NCBI GenBank assembly: GCA_947396885.1
Contig: OX377205.1
Span: 52,188,676-52,252,675, forward strand
Length of the DNA: 64,000 bases
Source: Heligmosomoides polygyrus polygyrus
Taxonomy: Eukaryota; Nematoda; Chromadorea; Rhabditida; Heligmosomidae
Reading direction: 5' to 3'
Part shown: positions 44,473 to 56,597 of the stretch, in pieces
Position numbering within the stretch: the first letter of the stretch is position 1
Layout of the letters: each line of letters begins with the position of its first letter
Translations under genes and position numbers: made by a program
The notes under the pieces: generated by a model
Told to the model about the DNA's origin: nothing
Database searches by the model: none
What the model saw: only the letters and a program-made list of their open reading frames with translations

Positions 44473-44945
44473 CAAAACTCTATTTGCTTTGGAAAGAAAT
44501 CGCAAACCGCTACGCACTAATCGATTAAGGTAATAACGTTGCTTTAACGTGTTTTCGTGGTTTTATAGTATTGTAATTGGTACAGGTTTCTGTTCAATTT
44601 GCTATGTTTTCATTACTCCCTCCCCCCGACTAGGAAAGCAATTTAGAAAGCTGATTTTGGTATTGGAAGGACAGCAATAGATAGTGTAAGAATATTTATA
44701 CATATTCATATGTTGATGTTGCATTCTTTAAAAATTACTATCGACTGCCCCCCCCCCCCCCCCCCGACAGGGATTGCACGGATAATGTTTGATGGCTCCA
44801 CACTGGAACCGGCATCTTAGTGAACAGTGTCATCGCAGAAGATTTCGTAACTAACTCAGCAGTTTCATGGGCTCCGATCTGAACATTCGATGGCTCCGGT
44901 CACGGAGAACAGCCTGGCCCGAAGTTCCTTCCCCTGCCTAGTTCT
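44473..44945. other. Unassigned; possible pas-3 upstream region
   Basis: AT-rich with a poly-C run at about 44750. No pas-3 start exon was recognised here on the minus strand. Confidence 0.35.
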
Positions 44946-45586
44946 GTGCTCCCCTACGCGTCAGCAGAGGATACTACAGAAACCGTACTTGTGAGTGTTT
45001 CATGTGCAACCTCAGATTCGCCAGCTGAAATAGTTCGATTCTTCGGGCACCCGAGATCAATAGTTTACGACGTTGTGGCAAGGTACAATGCTTCTGAGGA
45101 GTCCGAGGAAGTTTCCGCGAAGATGGCGAGGAAAACTCAATCGCAGGAACGCTTGTTAAGAACTGCCATGGAAAGGGCCCAGGTGCTGATTCTGGAGGAT
45201 CAAGATTATCTGCGATATTCGCAAACTGTAGTGAAGCCGCGGATGGTAACTGTAGCCTCAGGGAGGCCACACCTCTTCCAGCAGGACGGCGCAGCGGCTC
45301 ACATAACCACTTAGTGCAAAACTGGCTATCCGACAACTTGGACATGCTTTGATCTAAGGATTTCTGGACCCCTAATTGCTCGGATTTGAATCCGCTTAGT
45401 AATGCATTTGGAGCGTGGTCGAAAGAGTTCCTAACAAGGCGAGGCACCCTAATGTCACACATCTCTTCGCATGACTGGGGCAGCAGCATGCACCCAGATG
45501 ACAGCGCTCTTTTAAAGAGAGCGTGTGAGCGCTTCAGGCTAAGGATGGAGGCAGTCATTGCGGCTGACGAAGGATATATTGAGTAA
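44946..45586 (+). pseudogene. Mariner-family transposase relic
   Basis: The 5' part keeps the helix-turn-helix region (SIVYDVVARYNASEESEEVS). An internal deletion then joins it to the catalytic C-terminal part: GRPHLFQQDGAAAH (QDGAPAH motif with P changed to A), then in shifted frames the DNLDM / FWTPN / SDLNPL segment, and the end FRLRMEAVIAADEGYIE plus stop. Stops occur after HITT and in the middle. It is a dead copy of the mariner type common in nematodes. Confidence 0.8.
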
Positions 45587-45629
45587 TCATACTCATAAGA
45601 TATCCCTCTTTTGTGGCAGAATTTTTTTC

Positions 45630-46172
45630 GAGTAGAATGGAGGCGTGGAGTGCGCGAGACGGCGCGAAGAAAAACCATTCCAAGCGGACCACTCCACCGG
45701 CGGGCGCACGCGTTGCACGGCCGCGGTGAGTTTTTTTTGTTTAGAGTTTTTTAGAGGTTTTTTATTCGTGTATGATGTGGGAGGGAGGGAGGGAGAGGCG
45801 CGCCGAGGGGGTGAAAGCGAGGGGGGTGGATTCGGGAGGAAGGGGAGGCGCGCCGAGGAGGATGAGAGCGAGGGGGGATTCAGATTTGGGCAAGGGAGGG
45901 GACTCCGCGGTGTGGCCGAGTTACGCACCCGTGTTTAAATTGCCTACACCCCCGGAGTCTCTTCCCTTGCCCAAAATTTGGAAGCAAATTGAAAAAAGAG
46001 GAGTATCTGTCCTCAGGCTTTAAGTTACTCAGGCGACCCCCCCCCCCCAAGCAACATGGAGCCGACACCATTCCGGTTAAATGGTAAGTGGTTTTGTATT
46101 GCTTACATAAATGTCTACCCAGGCATATATATTTTTTCAATTTCACTAACCCCTCCGTTGTCACATTGCGCT
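45630..46172. mobile_element. Right half of a second copy of the 42.53-kb fold-back family
   Basis: Shares GGAGGCGTGGAGTGCGCGAG, the AAGGGA.GGGACTCCG hairpin (45892-45970), the CCAAGCAACATGGAG.CCATTCC box and a right terminus CCGTTGTCACATTGCGCT with the element at 42530-43929. The left arm is missing; the mariner relic lies directly upstream. No duplication was found. Confidence 0.65.
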
Positions 46173-46288
46173 AAGCGTTACTCGCAGATAAATACACGTT
46201 ATAACTGCAAGGGAGATCTGTATCTGCTTGGCGGGCTAAAGGTGCCAGGTTTGGAAAAATGCAGCGTGGACCCCCTAAAACAAAGCTT

Positions 46289-46960
46289 GGTACTATTGTA
46301 CTTGGTGTACCCCACTTAATCCTGTTCAAAACAGGTCTACTAGAGGTAGTCTGCCATGGGAAGAACGAATGTCATAGTCGTTTTTTTTTGCGGAAATGGC
46401 TTATAAGCCTGTTATTTCTAGTTCGAATTGCCCAAGGGAAGTAGTACGCTCGGGTAAGAGACGGATAGACTCCGCTTCTTGCAAGATCCATCCGAGAGGG
46501 GAGGTCACCATAGATAGCATGCTGTGGTGTGCCGGCGTGGCGACTAGCTAGATACAGCGAATGTAGATGCAGTCTCAGCTCCTCGTTTCGATTACAGATC
46601 CGCGCCTTATTCGCTTTCATAGCTTTCATGAGGGAGCTCCACGATGAAGGCACATGGGTGCGTTAGTCGGCCCACACCGCGGAGTCCCTTCCATGCCCAA
46701 TTCTGAGCACAGAACAGAGCTTTCAAGGCTGCTGCAGGCTAACGGCGGCGAAATAGTGTGCATCGATAGGAGGCGCAGTCTCTGCGTCTCTTACCAGCAC
46801 GCCTATTTCGCAAGGCCTTGGGCAACTCGGATTTAACATAACGGGCTTATAAGGCATTTCCGCAAAAACGGCTATGATATTCGTTCATCCCATGGCAGAT
46901 TACCCCTACTAGACCTATTTTGAACAAGATTAAGTGGGGTACGCCAAGTACAATGGTACC
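46289..46960. mobile_element. 672-bp fold-back element, 8-bp TSD with one mismatch
   Basis: Termini GGTACTATTGTACTTGG and CCAAGTACAATGGTACC; arms share the CTGCCATGGGA..GAACGAAT and TTGCGGAAATG boxes with the element at 41860-42476, so it is the same family. Flanks are CAAAGCTT (46281-46288) and CAAAGCTC (46961-46968). Confidence 0.75.
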
Positions 46961-46968
46961 CAAAGCTC

Positions 46969-48250
46969 TTTCATAGTTTAGTTTCACCGTCAGTTCGCTG
47001 TTGTGACGACACCTAAGAGTGTAGTAAATCCGAGAATGGAGGACCTAAGATCAATAGAGAAATATAAAACTGACCATATTTCCTTAGAAGAGCGGAAATT
47101 GTAGGTCGGAGCTAGCTGCAACGGCAAACTGACGAATTCGAAAATTCGAGCGTTGCGGCGTGACGGCGCGAGGTGTTCACAAACAAACGCTTCAACGGCG
47201 AAGCAGCAGCGGTCCAAGCGGGCGTTCAAGATCGGGATGACAAACGGAATTGTGAGCAACGACACACCAATGAACGGCGCGGTGGAGGACCTCTAGGACG
47301 GTTACAGGGTGCGGGTCAACCATGACTCATGTTTCGGCGGTTTCGTCGTGCCGTCGGCGCTCTCTCGATTAGAGATCCCGCTCTCATGCCTCGCTGCATC
47401 TCTCCACCGTTGCGTTAGAGTCCAGACATTGGATGTCGGTTAGGCGACCTCTCTAATTTGAAACGCTGATGCGATGGGATAGTCTTGGGTTACCCTTTCG
47501 ACTTTATTAAAGAATATCACGACAAGGACATTGGTAATAGCAACCAGTGTTCCGGCTCAAAGGTGAGGTCCGATGCCTGCTGTGTTGCGAGTTTGGGGTG
47601 CGCCGTGTACTTGCCAGAACGTCACAGTGGTGTGTTTGATTGGTTACACAAGGTCACACGCAAAGTACTGAGCGGCTTGGAATAGGTTAAATCGCTTTTC
47701 TTGTGTAGACCAATGGGATTTCAAGCGAGTTACTTCTCAAAACCTGGCTTCGGAACGCTTCGGATATCAGTTACTGCAGTGCTGTGTGAACACAGATTGG
47801 TTTTTATCTCAAATCGATGGCCTTTTTCAGAAGTTTTATCCTAAGATTCATTTTTTCTTGCTGTCTGCAAATGAGTATATTCCATCACTATCGTCTGTAA
47901 AAAGAAACAGACCTAAGATTTCTAGAAAAAAGGAAGCTTAAGTGTCTGAGATCGGCCTTAAAGATTGTCATCTGTTTATAAACGCAAATGTTTTTCCCAA
48001 GGAAGGCGAATAATAGAATACCATGAGGATGATCCACCTAATTTTATTGCTTCCTTTTTTCCACTGGAATGTGCTTCCATGAAAACCTTGCCATTATGTA
48101 AGCAGGACCCAAACGTTGTCTCCACCAGTTTCCTTTTGCAAATCCAGTTTCGCTAGACCTGCGTGCCTTCACTAATTGATGTCTGTCGTGCCACCCAAAA
48201 CGTAGCAGCTTCCAAACGACTGTTTCGTGACCTTTAGCAAGTCTATAAAC
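46969..48250. other. Unassigned
   Basis: No conserved gene. Open frames (46990-47265 minus, 47485-47685 plus, 47965-48156 plus) have no recognisable domain or splice-supported continuation. Confidence 0.35.
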
Positions 48251-50530
48251 TGCGAAAGTTGCAATCCTCCTCCTTGAAACTCAGTCTTCTTGCACTGTGC
48301 GCCTCCGCGACGCTAGCGTTTATGAAGAAGCGGGTGACGAGAGGGTACTCTCATCCGTGCGCTGAGTCAGCTCACTCGTCCGGTAACCGTCGGATCGCAG
48401 CCGGAGTGTCTGTTTCTCTGCGCTCTCGCCTATCCGCTCGTCTGGTTGACCCGTGCCCTTGGACGGTCTAGGACGGTCCCCGGGCTACTCGCCCCCGTGA
48501 CGTCACAGTCGGCGCGCGAACGGAGCTTCGCACGACGTCTGGCGTCTCTCGCTGCCAACCGAATCTCTCACTCGCAGCCGGAGCTTCCATCTCTCCGTGC
48601 ACTTGCGCATTTTCTACACCACGGAGCGGAATCCTCGTGGGTCCATGAGAATCCGTTTCACTTAGTGGCAGTAAACCGAGTGAGTTAACTGGTGCCAGAC
48701 GCGCCCAGGAATGGTGAAACACTGACTGGCCTTTTAACAGAAATCCATGAGTCCTCGGATTTGCAAAATATGCACTTGAACTACGGTGATGATCCGAACG
48801 ATGCGCCAGGCATTCTGCTTCGACGGTATCCCGTATTACCATACGGACACTGCTACGAGCATCTTAACCAGGGATAGGGGCTGGTCTATCATATTTGCCT
48901 TTAATAGAGAAGGCCTGTACGTGATGGTAGCTTTTGTATCAGACATCAGGCCCTTGTTTTCTGTGCTTAACGCCAGAAATTGAGTCCTGGGCGTTTTCAG
49001 ATATCCAGCGGGTTCTTTCGAAGCGTTTATGGATATGCCTGGATCATGGGAAACATATGGCACATGGCTATAGATGCAAATTGATTAGAGGGGGGGGGGG
49101 GGTCAACATGTACTAAATGGCTAATCGGCCTTGCCCCAAGCGCTGCATAGTGCTGTCCTACAGGGTAAGCCTCACTCCTTCATTATACGGAAGACCTTAG
49201 TGTTGGGGATGAGATGTTCATGAGCTCATTGAGAGGAAAGAGGCACATATGACCAATATTCTTCACTCCATTTAAGCTCTTTAGCTTTTCGGCCAGCTGC
49301 CCTAGATTATCTACACTGACTGTGTAGTGTCGACTCTTCGACTCATGCTACTCCACTGTCGTAAAGACGGTAGGAAAAATCCTAGGAGCATTGGCAGTCC
49401 TCTATTAAGAATATTATGAGGACATTCAGGTGTCTGGTTAGACCTCGAAGTCCCAGAGAGGTGGAGAAAAAGCTTTCGTCCATCCTTAGACAGCTTTGGA
49501 ATGTAGTTCGAGAAGTTATCTGCTTGGAGCATTTGAGTCGTGCTCCTTCACTCCTCCTTAAAAATCTTCCCCTCCTATGGTTGCTCGCAAATATTTCAAT
49601 GTGACCTCCTAAGCGTTTCAATGGCCTTTGCGTGATGTGGTCGGTACCAGTCCCTGTAGATTTCGTAAGCCGTCATCGACTTGGAGACTCCCTCATCGCG
49701 GCCGTGAGCTCATGATTCACACGTGGACCAAGTATGGAGACATTCGCGCCCGCGTGCACTCTTTCGTCGGCGGAGTGGCGTTCTATCCCCCGCCCTTTAA
49801 ACAGAGGCGTGGCAAATGTCTGCGTCTCCACTATCTCGTAAGGCAGCCACTAGACTCTCGAGCAATCGCAGGGGGTTGGGGGTAGGCGGGCCAGGGGGAT
49901 GAGGGGATAGAACGCTCGACCCCCCTCTTTCGTCTGGAATCTCTCCTGCCGCGCTCGCAACCGCGGTCGGGGGGGGGGGGGGGGCGAGTAGCTCCGCACC
50001 GTCTGGGACACGGGGATTTCATGTGAACTGGTCCCCGAATAATTCCGCCACGCGCGAGCGGCAGAGTCAGATGAGCAGAGTGAGCGCATGGCAGAGTCCG
50101 GCCTTTTCTGTGCTCTCCTCCGCCGTTGCTCGCGGAGGAGAGCACAGATTGGGCTAGGGAAGGGACTCCGAGGTGAGGCGAGCAGGGGGGGGGGGGGGGG
50201 GGGGGGCGTGGAGTGCGAGAGACGACACGACTATAAAACCGCGCGCCACCTCGGCACCTTGCCAAGCGGACCAGTTCTCCGGCAACGGGACACGGGTCAA
50301 CGGAGAGGCCAGATCGCAGGGAGAGGGACACTCCGGCTGCAGGCCGAACGAGCCGACTCGCGCGTGAGAGTGCCCTCCCGTCGCCTGCTTCTCCATAACC
50401 ACCAGCAGTCGCGGAGGAGTGCAGCGAGGAAAAGGAGGCAACCTTTGCAGCCTACAGACGTTCCTAGAAGTCACAAGAGGTCTGGAAGCGGCTACGATTT
50501 AGGTGGCATGAGCGACATCAATTACTAGAT
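48251..50530. repeat. GC-rich dispersed-repeat mosaic
   Basis: Pieces shared with other parts of the window: GATGCGCCAGGCATTCTGCTTC (about 48800) with 17.03 and 40.59 kb; AAGGCAGCC.CTAGACTCTCG (about 49840) with 3.77 kb; TGTGCTCTCCTCCGC palindrome plus GGGAAGGGACTCCG and GCGTGGAGTGCGAGAG (50109-50225) with the 42.5-kb family. Long G tracts occur at 49090, 49970 and 50190. Open frames here reflect high GC; no gene was recognised. Confidence 0.45.
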
Positions 50531-53500
50531 TTATTTATTTATTTATTCATTCAATACATTCGCGATAAGCGCAAACGCCAGGAAAAAGTATTACAACAAC
50601 AGAACAACGTGAAGAAACCAAAAGCGAATCGAACACATGTAAAGCAACTAAGTGATGACACACGTAGAGCAAGTCAAGCCAGTGTCAGATCTGTGACTAA
50701 TTAGGTCATGAATAAAAAGCCTGGTTAGCCAAACCAAATAAACCGGGAAGATTGTAAGGTGCTAAACTTCATAACTCAACTGCGACTTCTTAAGAGATCG
50801 CTCGAGCTGACCTAGGGAAAAGGATGACAGCACACATCTCGTCGCCTTCAGGTATGCGCTGGCTGCCCTATGCGGAAAAAGCGACACCTTCAGCTTACTC
50901 CTAGGCCGACAGATGATAATCTTCTCCGGCTCCCCCTTGGTTTGAGAAGCACGCAGATTAAAGAATTTAGAGCCTCCGAAGCGCGAGTAATGGATTAACT
51001 TATAAACCCTACAAATATCAAAGATTTTCCTGCGAGAAGCCAATGTGTGAAGACCCAGGTATTTATTTCTTATCGATGCTTTAGGTACCTTAGAGTAAAG
51101 GAACCCGCCAATGCGAATAAGAACCTTGCGAGTGTAATTATTCTGTACCTTTTCTATAAGGTTTATAAGAGTTTTCTTACTGGGGGAAAAACCGAGGTAG
51201 ATGACTCCACCAGCGGTCGAACGTAAGTCTTATAAGCCCCTAGCAACACACTCTTATTCTTGGTGGTAAGTCCTTTGAATATCTGATAGGTCCTATGCTG
51301 AGCACGTCTGCAACAAATGGTCACATGCTCCGAGAATTCAAGCTTGGCATCGTAGTGAAACCCGAACTCCTTGACAGAGCACACGGCCGCGATAGGAAAA
51401 TTGTCTATGAAATATTCACGTGTGTCCGGCGATTGTCCGCGGCTAAGTGACATACAAACAGTTTGGCTCGGAGACAGTGGAAGCTGCCACACCCTGCTCC
51501 ATAGGACCAGCGCGTCAACGGCCTCCTGAAGACTTCTAGCGTCGTCTGGACTGATAATTGTCCTAAAGAGCTTAATGTCGTCCGCATACATCTTGACAGT
51601 AACGCCACTGGGTTCAACTAACCTAGGCAAGTCCGAGGTATAGAGATTGAACAAAATCGGTGATAGAATACCACCTTGAGGTACCCCGCTACCGGCCGAC
51701 CTGACGTCAGAATAGCACTGACCCAGGCGGACTTGAAACGTTCGATTACTCAAAAAGCTCTCTTATCCAATTCACAATGACAGGGTGAAATTTAAGCCTA
51801 TTCAGTTTGAGAAGAAGTTTCTTGTGCGAAACACGATCGCACGCCTTAGAAAAGTCAAAGTAAACTACATCACAACTGAGCCTCCTATCCAAAGCATCAC
51901 CCCAGTCCTTGAGGCATTCCAGCAGATTCGTCTCAACCGAACGTCCCTTCATAAATCCATGCTGTCCAGAAGGAAAGATCCCAGCCCCTTCTGCAAACTC
52001 CATAATGTGTGTCCTGAGAACCTTCTCAAAGAGTCTACAAAATATAGAGGTAGCAGGCCTGTAGTTTTCAGGGTTCGAGTGGTCGCCTTTTTTAAAAATC
52101 GGTGTAATAAAAGAACGCTTCCAGGGATCTGAGAATGCATAAGAGACTGATTAAAAATGTAAGCCAACGGAGAACAAATAACATCAGCAACCATCTGAAT
52201 AAAATTTAGTGGAATGTCGTCAGGAGTGACCGAGGAGGATGAAGGCCAACACTTTAGAAGGCGCAGGAGCACAGCGTTATCAAACCAAGGGAAACTTCCC
52301 ATTACAGCCTCAAAATAGGTAGGAACAACCGGTGTGAGACCGTCATCCTCAATAAAAACCTTAGCGAATTCATCGCCAGCATTTCCACCCTATCCGAGTC
52401 TGACATCGCTTACCTATTCCCAACCCTGAGACAACCAACACCTCTTCTATCCTGAAGTCTACTATTAAGGAACCCATAAAACCTACGAGAATTCCTAGAG
52501 TCTACAGCTTTAGTCTCTACGTAACTATTGAACTTACGAAGTTTTTTTTTTATCAAAATCGGTATTATACCTATCAAACTCAACCCAGTTAGCCGTTCGC
52601 ATAGCTTCGAGAAATAAGCACTCGCGATGACTTACTATTTTACGCAGATGAGTTGGAAGACGAACACCACTGCCTGATGCTACTCTCTTCAGAGGAACAA
52701 ATTTCACAATGACGTCTTGTATTACACTTGGAAAGAGTTCATATTTCGCATTCACGTCCTCCTGACTCTCCAAGAAATTTATCCATCTAACCTGAGAAAG
52801 ATAGGTACGGATAGCATCATAATCAGCACACGAGTATAGTCTGCGGTATTTCAGGGGTCTCTGCTCAGCATTAGCGCTGAGAACCATAATATCAAAAGAG
52901 ATACAATTGTGATCGCTTGTCCCAATAGGAGGCCCAACACAAAGGTCATCTATGAGTTCGAGCCTACTGCTAAGTACCAAATCCAGAATATTGTGACCCC
53001 TTGTGGTTTCATGAACAAGGGAGAAGAGTCCATGCGAGCTGACAAGGCTCCGTAGCCCAGAGGAACATGAATTAGTAACCTCACCAACGGTTCCATCGGC
53101 TGGAAGCTGGAAATCCGGCATGTTGAAATCACCCAGTACAACAGCTTCAAAGTCATTCTATATAAGATCACTGATACTATTGAACAAGCGTTCATTCATA
53201 CTCGCATCACAGGAGGGGGCTCGATATATTAGAACTAGGCGCACACCTCCGCTTGGATTGAGTACATCTACAAAAAGTAGCTCAAAGGCGTTTTTTACCG
53301 ATTCAGACAGCACAACGATTGTCCTGAGGCGACGACTGCACGTAAACGCTACTCCCCCACCAGATCTAGCTTCACGATCGCAACAGAATATTTCATAATC
53401 CAACAAATAACAGCCAAAAAGGGATGCGAGAGTGATGGTTGACTTCAACCAGGTTTCAGAAAATGCGTAGATATCAAATCGATTGCCCAAAACTAAGCTG

Positions 53501-54380
53501 ATATAGTGCCGATTCTTAGACACAGACCTGACATTAGCATACATACATTTGATAACACTCCTAGAACTGGCAAAAGGGTAATCCCTACCTAAACAAACAA
53601 ACGACGTAAACGGACAATCGTCGCTAGAGGAACCCGGAGCAGCGTCACCGTACTCGCGAGTGGCCTTGTGGACTAACCCGGGGACTACCAGCAGTGCTGC
53701 TGGCACGCGACGGTGTATCACAAGGACTCACCGCCCCGTTGGCCCCATAGGTACCACTACCAGTAAGCCCCCGTTCGCCCCTCTTCAACTTCTCCGGCGG
53801 TAGAGATTCCTGCGGAAGACCCTACCGTTAGCGAAGTGGCGGAGGCGCGACGCCCTCCTGACCGCGATACGCTGAAACACTGATGCCAGTAACACAACTT
53901 TAATAAGTCTGTTTCTTCCTATCGTAGGCTTGCCAAGCCTGTAGACAGAGACGGGATTGCACTTAATCCCTAGAAAGTCGAGAAGATTACATATACTAGA
54001 GTAGTCATAAATCATCTTAGTTCTCAAGCTTCTACCTGCCAGCTCGGGTATATTACCAACTACAATGGAGCGCCTCCTCTCTATCTCCTGATATGACATC
54101 AACGAACTCTCAGCAGGAACATTAACATCGGATGCAGAAATCGGTTGTAATTGTTCAACAACGCTAGAATCGTGGCTCACCACAGTCTGGGTAGATCTGT
54201 TCGACACAGGAGAGCGCTTCAGCAAATCTAGTTCGGAACGAAGATTGGTGTTATCCTGATACCAGTCGTTCAGCGGCCTAGCGGCCGCCTCCGACTGGTT
54301 GGGGGCTTCGCCCCCAAACCCCGAGAAGAGAACACTCTGACCATCTTCTTTTCCCAACTTTTAGACCTTCATACCTCAAA

Positions 54381-54766
54381 AACAAACTTCAGATTCGTGT
54401 TCAGCGACCTCGATTACCCCCAGGGCCGAAGTTTCGCGCCGCTTGAACGCCATCCTCAAAAAATCGATAATATCGATCGATATCGATTGGTCGACTTCAA
54501 ATTCGAGTTCAGCGACCTCGATTACCCCCAGGGCCAAAGTTTCGCGCCACTTGAGCGCCATCCTCAAAAAATCGATAATATCGATCGATATCGATTGGTC
54601 GACTTCAGATTCGTGTTCAGCGACCTCGATTACCCCCAGGACCGAAGTTTCGCGCCACTTGAGCGCCATCCTCAAAAAATCAATAATATCGATCGATATC
54701 GATTGGTCGACTTCAGATTCGTGTTCAGCGACCTCGATTACCCCCAGGGCTGAAGTTTCGTGCCGC
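54381..54766. repeat. 109-bp tandem repeat, about 3.5 copies
   Basis: TTCAGCGACCTCGATTACCC recurs at 54399, 54508, 54617 and 54726, a 109-bp period. Each unit also holds an ATCGATATCGAT-rich palindromic segment. The core box matches the 142-bp units at 14.1-14.7 kb. Confidence 0.85.
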
Positions 54767-55759
54767 CGACGTGTTCGGCACGTCTGCGGCTCGCCATGCA
54801 CGGTTGCCGACGTGTTTGGCCGGCAGCAGAGTCTTGCGGGTGCCGCGGACCCGCCATGACAACGGCGGGTGGTGCGGCGCAGCAAGGGCTGCTGTACGCA
54901 ACACTGCGGACTTTGCAGGCAGTTGCGATCTCTGGGAATGTCAAGGATGTAGTAAGCAAAACGCTTTTTCTTTTGTGAAGAAGCGTTTTCTAAGTCAAGT
55001 TAGGAGTTCTTTGATCTAAGCCCCGAAATCTAATAGAACACTTCTTATAACTCAACAGTTCTGTGCCATTTTACGCTTGCTCTCTTTTTTGTCGATCTGC
55101 CTCCACTAAAAGTTCGTCGCTTGTCAAGCAGCTCGAAGATAATGTGCTAGCCCTCGTGATGACAGCGTTCCGTCCGATGCCCTGTTGAGTCCGGGAGGTC
55201 TGATCGATGTAGTTATGCCTCGTACTAAAAAGAACGGTCTGCTTTCTTGTTGCATTTCTGTGCAAAGGTTCTCCTTAAACCTCAGACGACTAACTTGTGA
55301 CTGGAAGGTCACGGAGATTTTCCAAGCAATTAAGATTACCTAACATCGTACTAAGGTTTTTTTGTGTTACGTTTTGAGTGCAGGATTCCATACACCTCCA
55401 TTTGTCGACACTACCGGTGATTATATTGTTGGTTGTCAAGCTCCTTTATGGACAGAGATTATGCACAACCTACTATATCCCTAGAATGTAGATTCGTTTA
55501 AAAAAATGTTTAGAACAGATGAACCATAATGGACACCCATCTATCACGCCCTCCGGCGGGTATCACCCGCAGCTCCTGGCGCTGCGGGTGAGAGCCGCCG
55601 TGAACTGCGGCAGCCCTCGGGGACCTTTGCGTGCGGCGGCTCCGCGACAACTCGTCCGCGCCTAGGCTTCCACCACAGTGGCAGCGTGGGTTCCACTGCG
55701 GCGGGAGCGATATGGACGAGTTCTCGGAGTGCTGCCGCGAGACTCTGTAGAGGCCCTTT
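54767..55759. other. Helitron interior between its two tandem arrays
   Basis: Contains one isolated 41-bp unit pair (54768-54825), then AT-rich DNA with no recognisable gene, then a GC-rich hairpin region at 55550-55680. Open frames at 55071-55312 and 55510-55821 lack any motif. Confidence 0.4.
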
Positions 55760-56130
55760 GGCACGTCTACGGCTCGCCATGCATGGTTGCCGACGTGTTT
55801 GGCACGTCTACGGCTCGCCATGCAGGGTTGCCGACGTGCTCGGCACGTCTACGGCTCGCCATGCAGGGTTGCCGACGTGTTTGGCACGTCTACGGCTCGC
55901 CATGCAGGGTTGCCGACGTGTTCGGCACGTCTCCGGCTCGCCATGCATGGTCGCCGACGTGTTTGGCACGTCTCCGGCTCGCCATGCACGGTTGCCGACG
56001 TGTTTGGCACGTCTACGGCTCGCCATGCACGGTTGCCGACGTGCTCGGCACGTCTACGGCTCGCCATGCAGGGTTGCCGACGTGTTGGGCACTTCTGTGG
56101 CATCGCCAGGCACGGTTGTCGACGTGTTCG
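55760..56130. repeat. 41-bp minisatellite, about nine copies
   Basis: Units start at 55760, 55801, 55842, 55883, 55924, 55965, 56006 and 56047, with a degenerate ninth at 56088. The unit contains GGCACGTCTACGGCTCGCCA then GTTGCCGACGTGTT. Its stop-free composition produces long open frames on both strands that are not genes. It lies within the Helitron near its 5' end. Confidence 0.9.
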
Positions 56131-56420
56131 GCTGCCGCGCCCCAACTCAGTGGGACGGACGGACGGTGTGACACACACAGTGACACACACACACAGTGAC
56201 ACACGCTTGCTGCTTTATATATAGTAGGATAAACGTGACATCTGCGCGACAAGTTCCTCAATAACATTTTTAATACAGGTTGGAATTGCCTTAGCTTTGA
56301 GGAGCTGTCGGACGTGCATATCCAAGGCATCGCTCATACCGTTGTCCAGTGGGGCCACCACATCAGATGGAGACGATGATCCATTCGCTTTGACCGACGA
56401 TGTATACAGGTCTAGCGGAA

Positions 56421-56597
56421 CTGAATTTGTAAAAAGAAATTGTGGGAAACAAGGTTAACTCCTGCTTGCATAATGCCAACGTTTTCCAGGAAGCACATCC
56501 TAGTGAGAGACAGGAAGCATCAAACTTAAGTGGCTCATCGTCATGGCTTTTCTATTATGCCCCTTCCTTCAGCAGAACATTTGCGTATATGAACAGA
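56421..56597. other. Upstream flank of the CR1 element
   Basis: A short stretch between the CR1 5' region and the next Helitron; possibly CR1 5'-UTR. No distinct feature. Confidence 0.35.

Larger units (their letters stand above)
54262..56229 (-). mobile_element. 1968-bp Helitron inserted in CR1 ORF1
   Basis: On the minus strand the element starts TCCTACTATATATAA (from 56229) and ends with a GGGGGCGAAGCCCCC hairpin, a second imperfect hairpin (CCAGTCG..GCGGCC-GCTA-GGCCGC..CGACTGG) and CTGG at 54262-54265. The host bases are A before and T after, with no duplication: the canonical Helitron 5'-TC / CTRR-3' between A and T. Skipping the element reconnects the CR1 ORF1 in frame. The interior holds two minisatellites and no Rep/helicase gene, so it is non-autonomous. 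Confidence 0.85.
50531..56420 (-). pseudogene. CR1-clade LINE, nearly full length, with ORF1 split by a Helitron
   Basis: ORF1 likely starts at 56337 (MSDALDMHVRQLLKAKAIP), runs into a coiled-coil-like segment, is interrupted by the Helitron at 54262-56229, and resumes with YQDNTNLRSELDLLKRS and ERRRSIVVGNIPEL to 53785. The ORF2 endonuclease follows (YANVRSVSKNRHYIS; FSETWLK; SGGGVAF; LGDFNMPDF; TSDHNCISF) with an in-frame TAG at 53158-53160. Reverse transcriptase: VVYFDFSKACDRVSHKK, SGVPQGGILSPILFNLYTSD and catalytic MYADDIKLF, with frameshifts near the A run at 52542-52552, near 52110, near 51750 and near 51190. The C-terminal part ends at 50762. The 3' end carries an (AAATA)n-like tail at 50527-50545. 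Decay is limited: one stop and a few frameshifts. Confidence 0.85.

Noticed and set aside
44236..44517. Open frame across the N gap
   Set aside because: Most codons are N; no evidence of coding.
50088..50528. 146-codon plus-strand open frame
   Set aside because: Spans G tracts and shared palindromes of fold-back elements; GC-driven.
54262..54357. N-terminal residues of an open frame leading into CR1 ORF1 (MGKEDGQSVLFSGFGG)
   Set aside because: They are translation of the Helitron 3' end. The true ORF1 continues on the far side of the Helitron at 56230.
55678..56224. Long overlapping open frames on both strands
   Set aside because: They are produced by a 41-bp tandem repeat without stop codons; residues repeat with the array and frames shift every unit.
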